From Acidobacteriota bacterium (GTDB lineage: Bacteria; Acidobacteriota; Terriglobia; UBA7540): 42,095 nt of DNA. Below, piece after piece: positions 32,935 to 42,095 of the stretch. A program made the position numbers and the translations under genes. A model generated the notes under the pieces. That model saw only the letters and a list, made by a program, of their open reading frames with translations. It was not told where the DNA came from and did no database searches. The stretch is from positions 1 through 42,095 of the forward strand of contig CADDZE010000034.1 of NCBI GenBank assembly GCA_902812465.1. Reading direction: 5' to 3'. How positions within the stretch are numbered: position 1 is the first letter of the stretch; each line of letters begins with the position of its first letter.

Positions 32935-33792
32935 ATGAAAGTGGCGGCGGTGCAAATGGACGTGCGGATTGCGGACAAGGATCACAACCTGCACAAAATC
33001 GCCGAGTATTTGGAAAAGGCCGCACGCGATGGCGTCCGGCTGGCCGTCTTTCCGGAGTGTGCGCTGACCGGCTATTGCTTCAGCAGCCGCGAGGAAGCCT
33101 GGCCTCACGCTGAGGCGGTGCCGGGGCCCAGCACCGAGGCGATTGCCGAGGTGGCACGGCGTTCGGGCTGTTCCGCGGTTGTGGGGATGCTCGAGCGTGC
33201 CGGCGACCAGCTTTACAACGCAGCGGCCGTCATCGGTCCCGAAGGCATTCTGGGAACGTACCGGAAGGTGCATCTGCTGTGGCTTGGTGTGGACCGCTTT
33301 GACGCACCCGGGGACAAGCCCTTCCCGGTCTTTGAGACGCAGCACGCCCGACTAGGGGTGAACATCTGTTTTGACTGCAGCTTCCCCGAGGCCGGCCGCG
33401 CTGTGAAGCTAGGAGGCGCGCAGTTGCTGGCGATTCCCACCAACTGGCCGGTGGAGTCCGATAGTTGGCAGCATGTGCCCAAGGTGCGGGCCATCGAGAA
33501 CCACCTGGTAGTGGTCGCGGCCGACCGCGTAGGTGAGGAACGCGGCTTCCGCTTTGCCGGCCACTCCCAGATCGTCAACTTCGACGGGCGCGTGCGCGCC
33601 GAGGCCGGAGAAACCGAAGAGACGATCCTCTGCGCCGAGGTCGACCTTACCGCCGCAGACCGCAACCGCGTGGTGCGCGTTCCGGGCGAATACGAGTTTG
33701 ACCGCCTCGCAGCACGCCGTCCCGAGATGTATCAGATCCTCGTGCAAGAGGCGTGCCGCTGCTCCCCTGCAGCGGCCAACCCTTCGGCGTAA
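32935..33792 (+). CDS. nitrilase-superfamily carbon-nitrogen hydrolase
   Basis: A 285-residue protein with the complete Glu-Lys-Cys triad: E41 in VFPECALTG, K111 in TYRKVHLL and C145 in NICFDCSFPE. The superfamily hydrolyses non-peptide C-N bonds (amides, N-carbamoyl compounds, deaminated glutathione). Length and the ETQHARLGVNICFD context suggest an omega-amidase or carbamoyl-amidase type; the substrate cannot be read here. The ATG at 32935 has GGAGGAGG directly upstream. It is between apt and glgB on the same strand. Confidence 0.88.
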   Translation: MKVAAVQMDVRIADKDHNLHKIAEYLEKAARDGVRLAVFPECALTGYCFSSREEAWPHAEAVPGPSTEAIAEVARRSGCSAVVGMLERAGDQLYNAAAVIGPEGILGTYRKVHLLWLGVDRFDAPGDKPFPVFETQHARLGVNICFDCSFPEAGRAVKLGGAQLLAIPTNWPVESDSWQHVPKVRAIENHLVVVAADRVGEERGFRFAGHSQIVNFDGRVRAEAGETEETILCAEVDLTAADRNRVVRVPGEYEFDRLAARRPEMYQILVQEACRCSPAAANPSA

Positions 33793-33903
33793 CTGCAGGG
33801 TCCGGAGGGCGGGCACGGACGGACGGTCCTGCGGCTCGTCCTCCATTGAAGGTTTCGGAGCCCGCTTTGGGAGTGTGGCCTCCGAGTCCTGAATCCCCAG
33901 GTT

Positions 33904-35811
33904 ATGGTGCGCTACGACGTCACGCTGCTAACTGCGGACGACCTACACCTCTTCAACGAAGGTACCCACTACCGCCTTTACGAGAAGCTCGGCGCCCACC
34001 CCCTGCAGTCAGGGGGGCAAAGCGGCACCTACTTTGCTGTCTGGGCTCCCAACGCCGAAGGTGTTTACGTTATCGGCGACTTCAATGGCTGGGATAAGCG
34101 CGCGCATCCGCTACGTGCGCGGGACCAGTCCGGCATCTGGGAAGGTTTCATACCCGGCGTGGGCCCGGGAATGAAATACAAGTATGAAGTGCAGTCCCGC
34201 TATCTCGGCTACCACATCGACAAGGCCGATCCTTTCGCCTTCTACAACGAAGTGCCACCCCAGACTGCTTCCATCGTCTGGGAGCTGGGGTACGAGTGGG
34301 GCGACCACGACTGGATGAAGGCCCGCGCTGCTTACCAGGCCTCCAGCCAGCCGATGGCCATCTACGAAATGCACCTCGGTTCCTGGATGCGCTCGCCGGA
34401 GCATCCGGAGCAGTTTCTGGGCTATCGCGACCTCGCTCCCAGGCTAGCCGACTATCTCGAACAGATGGGCTTCACTCACGTCGAGTTCTTGCCGGTCATG
34501 GAGCACCCCTTCTACGGTTCGTGGGGCTACCAGGTGACCGGTTACTTTGCCCCTACCAGCCGCTACGGCACGCCGCAGGACTTCATGTACTTGGTCGACC
34601 ATCTGCACCAGCGCGGCATCGGGGTAATCCTCGACTGGGTGCCGTCCCACTTTCCTACGGATGGCCACGGCTTGGGGTTCTTCGACGGCACGCACCTCTT
34701 CGAGCACCAGGACCGGCGCTTGGGCTTCCACCCGGACTGGAATAGCTTCATCTTCAATTACGGGCGCAACGAAGTGAAGAGCTTCTTGATGTCCAGCGGT
34801 TTGTTCTGGCTGGACGTCTACCACGCCGACGGGCTGCGCGTGGACGGCGTGGCCTCCATGCTCTATCTCGATTACTCGCGAAAGCCTGGTGAGTGGATCC
34901 CTAACCGCTACGGTGGCAACGAGAACCTCGAGGCCATTGCCTTCCTGCGCCGCTTCAACGAGGAAGTTTACAGCACCCACCCCGGTGTGGTGACGGTGGC
35001 GGAGGAGTCCACCGCTTGGCCCATGGTCTCCCGTCCTACCTACATCGGTGGTTTAGGATTCGGCATGAAGTGGGATATGGGCTGGATGCACGACACACTC
35101 AGCTATATGGAGAAGGACCCCATCTACCGCTCCTACCATCACAACCTGCTCACTTTTCGCATGCTCTACGCCTTCAACGAAAACTTTGTCCTGGCCCTTT
35201 CGCACGACGAAGTGGTGCACCTAAAACGCTCCCTGCTCGATAAGATGCCGGGCGATGGGTGGCAGAAGTTCGCCAACCTGCGCGCCCTCTTCGGCTACAT
35301 GTATGCCCAGCCGGGCAAGAAGCTGCTCTTTATGGGCGGCGAATTCGCTCAGGGCCGCGAATGGAACCACGAGGCGAGTTTGGACTGGCACTTGCTCGAT
35401 TATCCCCCGCACCGCGGCGTCCAACGCTGGATGCAAGACCTCAACCAGCTCTACCGCAGTGAGCCGGCCTTGCACGAGCTGGACTTCGAGCCCGCCGGCT
35501 TCGAGTGGATTGATTGCAATGATGCCCTGCAAAGCACCATCAGCCTGATGCGGCGCGGCAAAAGCACCCGCGACGTGATCGTGGCCGTTTGCAACTTTAC
35601 CCCTGTGGTGCGCGAAAACTACCGGCTGGGCGTGCCGGGTGGAGGATTCTGGAAGGAGGTCTTGAACAGCGACGCATCCCTCTACGGCGGTAGCGGCCAC
35701 GGTAATAGGGGCGGGGTTGAAGCCACACCCATTCCGGCCCACCAGCGCTCGCATTCGCTGACCATCACCCTGCCGCCCCTGGCCGCGGTCTTCTTCAAGC
35801 GAAGCGTCTAG
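33904..35811 (+). CDS. glgB: 1,4-alpha-glucan branching enzyme
   Basis: A 635-residue GH13 enzyme that introduces alpha-1,6 branches into glycogen. CBM48 domain at about 35-140 ([20 protein letters not shown]), catalytic barrel 150-500 with NPF-like [15 protein letters not shown], the nucleophile Asp in [11 protein letters not shown] (D314), the acid Glu in [10 protein letters not shown] (E367) and the transition-state Asp in [10 protein letters not shown]-terminal all-beta domain follows. ATG at 33904 gives the full N-terminus and lies 111 bases after the previous stop. No other glg gene is in the window. The ribosome site is weak. Confidence 0.95.
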   Translation: MVRYDVTLLTADDLHLFNEGTHYRLYEKLGAHPLQSGGQSGTYFAVWAPNAEGVYVIGDFNGWDKRAHPLRARDQSGIWEGFIPGVGPGMKYKYEVQSRYLGYHIDKADPFAFYNEVPPQTASIVWELGYEWGDHDWMKARAAYQASSQPMAIYEMHLGSWMRSPEHPEQFLGYRDLAPRLADYLEQMGFTHVEFLPVMEHPFYGSWGYQVTGYFAPTSRYGTPQDFMYLVDHLHQRGIGVILDWVPSHFPTDGHGLGFFDGTHLFEHQDRRLGFHPDWNSFIFNYGRNEVKSFLMSSGLFWLDVYHADGLRVDGVASMLYLDYSRKPGEWIPNRYGGNENLEAIAFLRRFNEEVYSTHPGVVTVAEESTAWPMVSRPTYIGGLGFGMKWDMGWMHDTLSYMEKDPIYRSYHHNLLTFRMLYAFNENFVLALSHDEVVHLKRSLLDKMPGDGWQKFANLRALFGYMYAQPGKKLLFMGGEFAQGREWNHEASLDWHLLDYPPHRGVQRWMQDLNQLYRSEPALHELDFEPAGFEWIDCNDALQSTISLMRRGKSTRDVIVAVCNFTPVVRENYRLGVPGGGFWKEVLNSDASLYGGSGHGNRGGVEATPIPAHQRSHSLTITLPPLAAVFFKRSV

Positions 35812-35918
35812 CGGCGCGGAGCCCGGCCGGGCCGTGCGGCGGTCGCCCGCCCAGCGCGCCAGAGCTCCTAGCCGCAGCATCACCTCCCAGTCAGCGCACA
35901 GTGAGGCTGTGCCACCGG

Positions 35919-36269
35919 TTAACCCGGCGGCCAGCGAAACACTCTTCCGCCCAAGAGGTGCACGTGCAGGTGGAAGACAGACTGGCCGGCCCAGGAACCG
36001 TTGTTAATCACCGTGCGGTACCCTTTGCTTTCCAGCTGGTGCTCACGCGCCAGGCGGGCCGCTACGGTAAACAACCGGCCCAGTAGGGGTTCGTCTTCCG
36101 CGGTAACCGCTTGCAGCGAGGGCAGGTGCCGGCGCGGAATCACCAGCAGGTGAACGGGCGCCTGGGGATGCAAATCCTCGAAGGCCACCACGGTGTCATC
36201 CTCGTAGACGATCTTTGCCGGCGCCTGGCGTTCGGCAATGCGGCAGAAGATGCAGTTTGTTTCCTTCAT
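35919..36269 (-). CDS. HIT family nucleotide hydrolase/transferase
   Basis: A 116-residue protein of the Hint/protein-kinase-C-interacting type. It has the Cys-containing N-terminus CIFCRIAERQAPAKIVYEDD and the histidine triad HLHVHLLGG (H100, H102, H104, with the third His acting as nucleophile). It hydrolyses purine nucleotide phosphoramidates such as adenylated amino groups in the cytoplasm. GGAG lies seven bases before the ATG at 36269. It follows the rlpA gene by 55 bases on the same strand. Confidence 0.93.
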   Translation of the reverse strand: MKETNCIFCRIAERQAPAKIVYEDDTVVAFEDLHPQAPVHLLVIPRRHLPSLQAVTAEDEPLLGRLFTVAARLAREHQLESKGYRTVINNGSWAGQSVFHLHVHLLGGRVFRWPPG

Positions 36270-36324
36270 CCATTCTCCGTCCTTAGCGGTTGCAGGTTCT
36301 TCTCCGGCTGTCGCCCTTTAGCTG

Positions 36325-37047
36325 TTAGTTCAGCCTCACTACAAAGGTCTCAGCCGCCAGCCCCGCCGCGCGCAACCTGGCCGCTAGCGCCTGCGCGGCT
36401 TCGATGCTGCTCTCGCGGCCCACCCGCACGCGGTGATACATGCCATCGCCGCGGTCAAAGCTCTGGATCATGACGAAGCTAAACTGGGCGGCCGCGCGAG
36501 CCTGCAGCCGCTCGGCATTGTCTCGGTTGCGAAAGGCCCCGATCTGCACCGCGTAGATCCCCGGGACGGCGTTCGGCCCCGAAACCACCTCCGGGTTGAG
36601 GATCTCCAGGCTCACGGTCGCTAGGCCCGGCCCCACCATTTCCAGCGCCTTGGCCGCCGCATAGGAGAGGTCAATGATCCGGCCCTCGACGAAGGGGCCG
36701 CGGTCATTGATACGAACCACAACGTCGCGGCCGTTGTCCAAATCATGCACCCGCACCTGAGTGCCAAACGGTAGTGTGCGGTGCGCCGCCGTCAGGGCGT
36801 ACATATTGTAGATTTCGCCGTTGGCCGTCGGCCGCCCGTGGTAGGGATGGCCGTACCAGGAAGCCAGCCCCATTTCACCCTGGACGATGGAGGGCGCCGA
36901 CGCCGGCGGAGTAGCCACCGGCTTCCGTCGGCTCAGCGGAGGCGGTGCCCGGTGGCGATGCAGGCAGCCGCCCGCCAGCAATACCGAAAGCAGCGCGACA
37001 AGAGAGCCTAGCCGCTCACCGGCAGGGCGAGTGAAAGCAGGAATCAT
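36325..37047 (-). CDS. rlpA: RlpA-type septal-ring lytic transglycosylase
   Basis: 240 residues. A lipoprotein signal ends at LLAGGC (Cys 28), so it should sit in the outer membrane. A double-psi beta-barrel follows (about 58-150): [19 protein letters not shown] and [18 protein letters not shown] with the Asp of the active site. A C-terminal SPOR domain (about 165-240) binds denuded peptidoglycan at the division site. The protein cleaves glycan strands without stem peptides during daughter-cell separation. The start at 37047 gives an intact signal but has a weak ribosome site. It is probably co-transcribed with the HIT gene. Confidence 0.92.
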   Translation of the reverse strand: MIPAFTRPAGERLGSLVALLSVLLAGGCLHRHRAPPPLSRRKPVATPPASAPSIVQGEMGLASWYGHPYHGRPTANGEIYNMYALTAAHRTLPFGTQVRVHDLDNGRDVVVRINDRGPFVEGRIIDLSYAAAKALEMVGPGLATVSLEILNPEVVSGPNAVPGIYAVQIGAFRNRDNAERLQARAAAQFSFVMIQSFDRGDGMYHRVRVGRESSIEAAQALAARLRAAGLAAETFVVRLN

Positions 37048-37131
37048 CCCAGGGGTATCCCCGGCAACGTGCGGCCATTCTCCACAGCCTCTGGAGCCTG
37101 GCAGGCTCGAACCGTTGCCCTTCTTGCTGCT

Positions 37132-37296
37132 TCACGGCTTCTCCAGCCTGGAGGCCGCCTTGGCCAAACTTTCGGACGCCTTGCGTAGCAGCTCGGCTAA
37201 CTCGCGGCGTGTGGCCGGCCTCACCTTGTTCTCCACAAAGTCGATCAGCTTTTTCACTTCTGCGTCTACGGCCTTCCCCGCTTCTTCGAGGTTCAT
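37132..37296 (-). CDS. 54-residue helical protein of unknown function
   Basis: I do not recognise it. From ATG 37296, after the strong GGAGGATAGT site, it reads as an amphipathic helix followed by another: NLEEAGKAVDAEVKKLIDF and LAELLRKASESLAKAASRL. It is highly charged (Lys, Glu), without membrane segments or Cys. This looks like a small helical hairpin or coiled coil. The longer frame to 37365 has no good start. It stands 84 bases upstream of rlpA on the same strand; the spacing permits co-transcription. A TATACT lies just upstream (37317-37322). Confidence 0.6.
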   Translation of the reverse strand: MNLEEAGKAVDAEVKKLIDFVENKVRPATRRELAELLRKASESLAKAASRLEKP

Positions 37297-37551
37297 ACTA
37301 TCCTCCGTCCTCCGCAGTATACGCGGGAATCGCCCAAAACCGATCCCCGGGGTCTCCCCTGGCAAACTTTGTGTGTCATGGTCGCAAAGGACCGGTCGGC
37401 CCTTCTCACACCCGGAATTTCCCTAGGTAGGTCTGACCGGCCCTGTTATGATGGCGTTGGCCCCCGACTTTAGAGTGCCTAACCCGCTTGGCAGAGAGCT
37501 CCTGAGTTGCTGACCGGGCGGCTCGCAGCTTGTTGAAGGGGTGCAGGATGG

Positions 37552-39717
<2,166 letters not shown>

Positions 39718-39776
39718 AGGTGATCTGGCGGTAGGCCGCAGGCTGGTGGGTGATCCCGGCCATGGCACGCTGCGGG

Positions 39777-40676
39777 TCAGCCCTCGAGCGCCTGCCGGCA
39801 GTAGGCGTAACATTTCCGGACCTCGGCCACGGTGTCCATTCCCGGCTCGCCATATTCGTACTCGATGTTGGCGGGAATCTTCCAATGCTGATCGCGGAGA
39901 AGCCGCAGCACCGCGGCAATCGGCGTGTCACCCTGGCCAAACGGCACATTCGGGCCATGGTTTTTCTTGCGATCCTTGATGTGTAGCGTGACGATGCGAT
40001 GGTGATAGCGGCGGATGAACTCCACCGGATCGCCGTTGGCAGCGACGAAATGGCCAATGTCCAGGTTGATGCCGATATAGGGGGAGGCGCCCTTCAATGC
40101 CCGCTCGAACGTCTCCGCGGTTGAGAACTCATCGGGGTTGGAAGTCTGGTCGTGGCCATGGCATCCCACGGTCACCTGATACTTCTGCGCATAGGCGTCG
40201 ACACGGGGAATCACGCTGAGGTTGGCGGAGGCCGTGAGGTATTTCACGCCTAGCGCTTGCGCCATCTTGAAACCCTGTTCGATCTCGGGATCGGTATAGT
40301 CGCGGCGGAAGCTGTAGTTGTAAGCGTAGAGAAGGATGCCCGCGTCATCGAACTGCCGGCGGATGTTACGGAAGTGGCTGAGGGGCGTCGTCAGCCGCCA
40401 ATGGCGCATCGCCTCGCGGCCCATCTGGCGTTCATCCGGCTCGACGTGCCCTTGCCAGAGCTCACACTCGCCAAGCCCCACAGTCTGGTAGGCCTCGACG
40501 CAGGCGGCGAGTGGCCGGTCGCGAAACGAATAGCTTTGAGCGCCTATCTGGACGCCTCGAACCACGGAGTCGATTCGCTGGGCAGCCACCCATCGGGTCA
40601 CGCGGCTGGCGCACAGCAAGCCGAGGGAACCAGCCATCATTCGCTTGCCAGCTTCGCGCCGCGAGAGGGTGGACAT
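39777..40676 (-). CDS. Tat-signal sugar phosphate isomerase/epimerase-like TIM-barrel protein
   Basis: 299 residues. It starts with MSTLSRREAGKRMMAG, a twin-arginine (RR at 6-7) and a hydrophobic segment to about residue 32, then an AP-endonuclease-2/xylose-isomerase-type TIM barrel. Candidate metal ligands are in VGCHGHDQTSNP, INLDIGHFV, VTLHIKDRKK and NIEYEYGEP. The family acts on sugars or cyclitols; the substrate is unknown. Export as a folded metal protein would fit the Tat signal. GGAGGACG stands before the ATG at 40676. The sulfurtransferase gene ends upstream by 122 bases. Confidence 0.88.
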   Translation of the reverse strand: MSTLSRREAGKRMMAGSLGLLCASRVTRWVAAQRIDSVVRGVQIGAQSYSFRDRPLAACVEAYQTVGLGECELWQGHVEPDERQMGREAMRHWRLTTPLSHFRNIRRQFDDAGILLYAYNYSFRRDYTDPEIEQGFKMAQALGVKYLTASANLSVIPRVDAYAQKYQVTVGCHGHDQTSNPDEFSTAETFERALKGASPYIGINLDIGHFVAANGDPVEFIRRYHHRIVTLHIKDRKKNHGPNVPFGQGDTPIAAVLRLLRDQHWKIPANIEYEYGEPGMDTVAEVRKCYAYCRQALEG

Positions 40677-40798
40677 GGCGTCCTCCTAGTGGAACCCAGT
40701 TCTAGGGCAGATCCCGAAACCGCCCTGAGTGAAGGCAGGGCTGCAGCAGGATGGGGTCGGCGGCGCCCGTACGGGTCTCGGTTCCGTCCCCACTCCGC

Positions 40799-41665
40799 CT
40801 AGCTCGCGTGGGCGGCGGTGGCTTCACCCTTCTCGATGGGCGCGTCCACCAGGTTGCCCCATTCCGTCCAGCTGCCGTCGTAGTTCTTTACGCGATCATA
40901 GCCCAGCAGGTATTTCAGTACGAACCAGGAATGAGAACTGCGCTCCCCGATGCGGCAATAGGCGATGACCTCGCGGTCGGGGCGGACCCCCTGCCCCTCG
41001 TAGAGCTTCACGAGCTCATCGTAGGACTTGAAGGTGCCATCCTCGTTGGCTGCCTTGCTCCAGGGGATATTGAAAGCGCCGGGAATATGTCCGCCGCGTT
41101 GCGCCGTCTCCGTCATGCCGGGCGGGGCAATGACCTTGCCGGTAAACTCGTCTGGCGAGCGAACGTCGACCAGGTAGGCATCGCGGCGGTCGAGCGCCTG
41201 AAAGATGCGCTCGCGACGCGCCCGCAAACTTTCGTCAGGCGGCTGCGCTTTGTAGTGGGTGGGGGGGAACTTGGGAACCTCGGTCGTCAAGGGCCGGTTC
41301 TCAAGCTCCCACTTCTTGCGGCCGCCGTTCATCAACCGCACATCGGGGTGTCCGAAATACTTGAGCTGCCAGAAAGCGTAAGCAGCAAACCAGTTGTTGT
41401 TGTCGCCGTAAAGGACCACGGTAGTGTCGCGCGCGATGCCGGAGTCGCTCATGAGCTGCTCGAAGTCACGCTGCCCCAGCAGGTCGCGGCGCACGTTGTC
41501 CTGCAACTGTGACGTCCAGTTCCAACCGACGGCGTTCCGAATGTGTCCCTTTTCGTAGGCGCTGGTATCGACGTCAACTTCCACTAGGCGCACCTTGGGA
41601 TCGTCGACATGCGCAGCCACCCAGTCGGTACTTACCAAAACCTCGGGATGCTTGTATTCACCCAT
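40799..41665 (-). CDS. two-domain rhodanese, thiosulfate/3-mercaptopyruvate sulfurtransferase
   Basis: 288 residues from the ATG at 41665. GGAGG lies seven bases before this start, whereas for the ATG at 41671 the spacing is only one base. The N-terminal rhodanese domain is inactive (VVLYGDNNNWFAAYAF, Asp at the Cys position). The C-terminal domain has the active loop AYCRIGERS with the persulfide Cys. The CRxGERSS loop resembles thiosulfate sulfurtransferases (CysA/SseA type). The protein lacks a signal and should be cytoplasmic. A promoter candidate lies at 41793-41822. The gene is next to the right IS end. Confidence 0.92.
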   Translation of the reverse strand: MGEYKHPEVLVSTDWVAAHVDDPKVRLVEVDVDTSAYEKGHIRNAVGWNWTSQLQDNVRRDLLGQRDFEQLMSDSGIARDTTVVLYGDNNNWFAAYAFWQLKYFGHPDVRLMNGGRKKWELENRPLTTEVPKFPPTHYKAQPPDESLRARRERIFQALDRRDAYLVDVRSPDEFTGKVIAPPGMTETAQRGGHIPGAFNIPWSKAANEDGTFKSYDELVKLYEGQGVRPDREVIAYCRIGERSSHSWFVLKYLLGYDRVKNYDGSWTEWGNLVDAPIEKGEATAAHAS

Positions 41666-41792
41666 GCTCATTCCTCCTTGTGGGCTCTCAAGAGTGCGGG
41701 ATCTGCTTTGCAGCAGGAGAAGTCGGCCAGATTCAACAGCAACAGCGGGATTGCATGCGAAGCGCTGTGGAATAGCTCACCATGCCGCCTTC

Positions 41793-41822
41793 TTTTTATC
41801 ACAAAAGGGTGGGCCCGCGCAA
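41793..41822 (-). promoter_or_regulatory. possible promoter of the sulfurtransferase gene
   Basis: Minus strand TTGCGC (41822-41817), an 18-base spacer, then TAAAAA (41798-41793). The leader would be about 120 bases. The -35 box ends 16 bases from the right IS end. Confidence 0.4.
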
Positions 41823-41838
41823 CTGCGTGTACTCGTCC

Positions 41839-41872
41839 TGTCATTAGCACATTAAATAGCCGGATGAATGAG
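41839..41872 (+). repeat. 34-bp inverted repeat, right copy
   Basis: TGTCATTAGCACATTAAAT, then AG, then CCGGATGAATGAG. It pairs with the left copy at 128-161 in opposite orientation. It differs from that copy at two adjacent bases. Confidence 0.85.
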
Positions 41873-42095
41873 CACGTGATCTATCGGCTGAAGGCGGCGA
41901 GGGGAATCGGGCATTCTGTCGGGAGGGAGGCAGAAGGTGACGATACTCGGAAGCCACCTGGGAGCGGGCGAGGAAAGTACAGGAAGTGATTTTGCGCGCG
42001 ATGGGCACTTGTCAAGAATGTTGTGTCTGGCAGATTGATTTTCATTCCTGCGTCTCGAATCTGGGGACTGAAAGGTGGCGTTGAATTGGTCGAGG
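41839..42095 (+). mobile_element. second insertion-sequence end, running off the window
   Basis: It begins with the 34-bp repeat (41839-41872), reading outward to the right. From ATG at 41864, inside the repeat, a frame reads MNEHVIYRLKAARGIGHSV, plausible as the start of a transposase helix-turn-helix, but it ends at a TGA at 41987-41989 after 41 residues with an unlikely Gly/Arg/Lys-rich tail. The remainder to 42095 shows no recognisable coding frame. I read this as a decayed copy of the same element as at 1-161. Confidence 0.55.

Noticed and set aside
35830-35841. GCCCGGCCGGGC palindrome between glgB and the HIT gene as terminator
   Set aside because: It is a perfect short palindrome without a loop and has no T run on either strand.
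37447-37452. TATGAT as a promoter of the DUF255 gene
   Set aside because: A fair -10, but no -35-like sequence at 16-18 bases, so it was not listed as a promoter.

Overview
The window looks like one chromosomal segment of an acidobacterium, probably near the Solibacteres/Bryobacterales. Evidence for this is the high G+C, a 1138-residue TonB-dependent receptor with an N-terminal carboxypeptidase-regulatory-like domain, many secreted TPR proteins, an exported Tricorn-type protease, a DUF6677-like membrane protein and two Tat-signal proteins. The taxonomy is inferred from gene types only. About thirty genes are present, mostly housekeeping and envelope functions in short, mixed-strand transcription units. 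I see no tRNA, rRNA, CRISPR array, prophage or recognisable defence system.

Layout. 1-161: decayed insertion-sequence end with a transposase fragment. 344-2125: sodium:solute symporter. 2172-7855 (minus): TonB-dependent receptor, then a sulfatase-fold/TPR protein behind a strong terminator. 8394-9059: PhoU. 9125-11508 (minus): small lipoprotein, aspartase/fumarase-family lyase, cold-shock protein with a long leader. 11777-16405 (minus): methyltransferase, ATP-grasp ligase, Tat-signal cytidine deaminase and secreted TPR protein, closely spaced. 16467-17180: FGE-fold protein without the FGE cysteines. 17307-20446 (minus): fused AroD-AroE followed by TrpE, a shikimate-to-tryptophan unit. 20954-23131: bifunctional Rel/SpoT. 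23139-24350: a short-chain dehydrogenase and a carboxymuconolactone-decarboxylase-family gene, both frameshifted. 24560-27155: a secreted hypothetical, two membrane proteins (one of only 57 residues) and an M24 peptidase. 27621-31001: secreted Tricorn-like protease, divergent from the peptidase. 31078-31866 (minus): Pal/OmpA lipoprotein. 32335-35811 (plus): Apt, a nitrilase-family amidohydrolase and GlgB. 35919-37296 (minus): HIT protein, RlpA and a 54-residue helical protein. 37552-39717: thioredoxin-like DUF255 protein. 39777-41665 (minus): Tat-signal sugar isomerase/epimerase-like protein and a two-domain sulfurtransferase. 41839-42095: a second IS end.

The most notable signals are three. 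(1) A 34-bp inverted repeat that looks like an IS end occurs at both edges of the window, facing outward. (2) A 41-bp element (36 of 41 identical) lies upstream of both the Rel/SpoT gene and the TonB receptor gene, each copy oriented toward its gene. (3) The methyltransferase/ATP-grasp/Tat-cytidine-deaminase/TPR cluster has an FGE-fold gene diverging from it. I did not find a clearly new defence or mobile system. The novel candidates are this cluster and the 41-bp element.
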